Shown here piece by piece: positions 31,821 to 33,372 of a DNA stretch of 33,372 nt (position 1 is its first letter; each line of letters starts with the position of its first letter). Source of the stretch: an uncultured Bacteroidales bacterium (GTDB lineage: Bacteria; Bacteroidota; Bacteroidia; Bacteroidales; GWA2-32-17); contig CALGPK010000052.1 of assembly GCA_937960415.1 (NCBI GenBank), forward strand, positions 1 through 33,372, in the 5' to 3' direction. The translations under genes were made by a program, and so were the position numbers. Below the pieces are notes generated by a model, which was given only the letters and a program-made list of their open reading frames with translations, did not search any database and was not told the origin of the DNA.

Positions 31821-33372
31821 AAAATATAATACCAATTGCTTTATTTCAGTTTTTACTTTCTTTTTGCGGCATAACACAGACATATTTTCAACAACATTTG
31901 CATTACCAAATTCATGTTAAGCTCGATACTTTCAATCATTCGCTTAAAGGGCATATTAGCATTCGATATACCAATCATTCACCCGACACGCTTCGCTACC
32001 TTTATTTTTTGCTCCATCCCAACAGTACAAGCCATATTACAAAAACGGCACTTGCCAAACAATTACTGCAATCAAACAATTGGAGTTTGTTTTTTTCAGA
32101 ACCATCGCAACGAGGTTTTATAGACAGCTTAGCATTTAATGTTGATAATGAACCCGCAAACTACCAATTACTACCCGACACACCAGATGTTGCCATTTTG
32201 TATCTAAAAAAACCACTTATACCTCATCAAACGATACATATCGAAACACCGTTTTATGTTAAAATACCTTTAATCAATCTAACCCGCATGGGATATAAAA
32301 ACCAAGTGTATGCCATTACACAATGGTATCCCAAGCCAGCCGTTTACGATAAAGACGGCTGGCATCCTATACCTTACCTCGAAATGGGCGAATTTTATGG
32401 TGAATTTGCCCGATACATAGTACATATAGAAGTGCCAGAGCATTTTACTGTTGCAGCAACTGGCAATTTGATCAATGAAGACGAAAAAAAACGCATCGAA
32501 CAACTAACAAAACAAAAAAATATTTCTCTCCAAACATCAAAAAACAAATACAAAACACTAACCTTTGTTCAAGATTCAGTACACGATTTTGCATGGTTTG
32601 CCAGTCCTAATTTTTTAGTTAATAAAGATAGCGTAAGTATTAATGGCAAAACCGTTTATTGTTGGGCATACTTTACCCCCGAATCGCAATATCTTTGGTC
32701 AGAGGCAGCTCAATATGTAGCTCAATCGGTGAGATACTACTCCGACGAAGTAGGACCATATCCCTACCAGCATTGCACCGCCGTAGAAACTCCCGGTCTC
32801 ATCAGTGGAGGAATGGAATATCCAACCATAACTAATATTGGAAAATATGAAGATAAAGAAAGTTTGTTTTTTGTTATTCTGCACGAAGTGGGACACAACT
32901 GGTTTTACGGCATATTAGCCAGCAACGAACGCAAATACCCCTGGATAGACGAAGGAATCAACTCCTATTACGATAATTATGGAAAATATAGAACATCGCA
33001 ACCCACCAGGAACGACTGGAAAACATTGTTTAACATACTAAACTTCGAAAATTCACCCAGCCAACCTTTATTCGACATACTCTATTCAATTGGATACCTA
33101 CAGCCCATGGGCTTGCACACCAACAAGTATGACCAAATAAACTATTATCTCCATGCATACATTAATGGCGAAACTGCATGGTATCTGCTCAGGCAACAAT
33201 TAGGCGACGAAACCTATCGATTATTCATACAATCGTTTTTTCGTGAATATCAATTTAAACATATCTATCCCGAAAATTTTAAAAACCATCTAACATCGTA
33301 TAGCACAAAAAATACCGACTGGTTTTTCAAACACTATCTTTATTCTACCAAACGTAGCGATTACAAAGTAAA
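31817..33372 (+). CDS. M1-family metallopeptidase, 3'-truncated by window edge
   Basis: At least 518 residues with no stop before the window edge. The start is GTG at 31817, overlapping the TlpA-like stop by four bases; it opens on a signal peptide (about 1-21, ending GITQ). The gluzincin zinc site is complete: His356-Glu357-x2-His360 (HEVGH) and, exactly 18 residues later, Glu379 (in IDEGINSYYD). The M1 exopeptidase motif appears as SGGMEYP (331-335), a GAMEN variant. It likely removes N-terminal residues from periplasmic or surface peptides, feeding an asaccharolytic lifestyle. The variant Tyr in GGMEY, in place of Asn, is common in this Bacteroidota group. Confidence 0.92.
   Translation, partial: MKNIIPIALFQFLLSFCGITQTYFQQHLHYQIHVKLDTFNHSLKGHISIRYTNHSPDTLRYLYFLLHPNSTSHITKTALAKQLLQSNNWSLFFSEPSQRGFIDSLAFNVDNEPANYQLLPDTPDVAILYLKKPLIPHQTIHIETPFYVKIPLINLTRMGYKNQVYAITQWYPKPAVYDKDGWHPIPYLEMGEFYGEFARYIVHIEVPEHFTVAATGNLINEDEKKRIEQLTKQKNISLQTSKNKYKTLTFVQDSVHDFAWFASPNFLVNKDSVSINGKTVYCWAYFTPESQYLWSEAAQYVAQSVRYYSDEVGPYPYQHCTAVETPGLISGGMEYPTITNIGKYEDKESLFFVILHEVGHNWFYGILASNERKYPWIDEGINSYYDNYGKYRTSQPTRNDWKTLFNILNFENSPSQPLFDILYSIGYLQPMGLHTNKYDQINYYLHAYINGETAWYLLRQQLGDETYRLFIQSFFREYQFKHIYPENFKNHLTSYSTKNTDWFFKHYLYSTKRSDYKV

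Noticed and set aside
1-33372. CRISPR array, tRNA, rRNA, IS element, phage or integron features
   Set aside because: No repeated spacer pattern, cloverleaf, transposase, integrase or terminal inverted repeats were seen on reading both strands; the region looks like stable chromosome.

Overview
The window is AT-rich chromosomal DNA, almost certainly from an anaerobic member of the Bacteroidota (Bacteroidales-like). Evidence: several good TTG/TTTG-N19-20-TAnnTTTG promoters of the Bacteroidota sigma factor; a PorP/SprF plus PorE-like (TPR, beta-propeller, OmpA) pair; a secreted arginine deiminase with a type IX secretion C-terminal tail; a DoxX-type 'BT_3928-like' gene next to tpiA; a TPR-SpoIIE phosphatase; and strict-anaerobe oxygen and nitrogen-stress proteins (rubrerythrin, class I Hcp). 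I see no tRNA, rRNA, CRISPR array, insertion sequence, phage gene or integrase. Gene density is high, and coding frames are intact except where two genes run off the window edges.

Layout. 2-1684 (+): a left-truncated FKBP-type prolyl isomerase followed directly by a three-domain FKBP protein. 1677-9921 (-): malic enzyme, retropepsin-like protease, T9SS-secreted peptidylarginine-deiminase-like enzyme, rhomboid protease, GmhB-type phosphatase, class IV aminotransferase, RseC-like membrane protein and a TPR/SpoIIE sensor phosphatase. Most junctions overlap by 1-14 bases; the last gene has its own promoter. 10238-12162 (+): DoxX-like membrane protein and tpiA. 12165-16059 (-): a redox/stress operon of OsmC, atypical thioredoxin, thioredoxin reductase, membrane-anchored thioredoxin, thioredoxin-glutaredoxin fusion and an orphan groES, then a BadF-type sugar kinase behind a terminator.

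16305-23338 (+): small ACT/NikR-C-like regulator, rubrerythrin, acyltransferase, omega-amidase-like nitrilase, YfcE-type phosphoesterase, RND/MMPL exporter, NAD-sugar epimerase and short-chain prenyl diphosphate synthase. 23419-25950 (+): a ferredoxin-like protein and hcp, with a strong promoter bracketed by a perfect 10-bp inverted repeat and a strong terminator; a small cupin follows. 26429-29523 (+): PorP/SprF-like and PorE-like outer-membrane proteins. 29603-30553 (-): ribF. 30645-33372 (+): TlpA-like lipoprotein and a right-truncated M1 aminopeptidase.

Themes. The centre of the window is a redox and nitrosative/oxidative stress block, with two divergent operons facing each other across a 245-bp region rich in repeats. 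The thioredoxin reductase lacks the arginines that normally bind NADPH, and its operon encodes three thioredoxin-fold proteins with unusual active sites; this is the best candidate for an undescribed variant redox system. A second theme is type IX secretion: a PAD-like cargo enzyme and a PorP/PorE-like outer-membrane pair lie in the same window.
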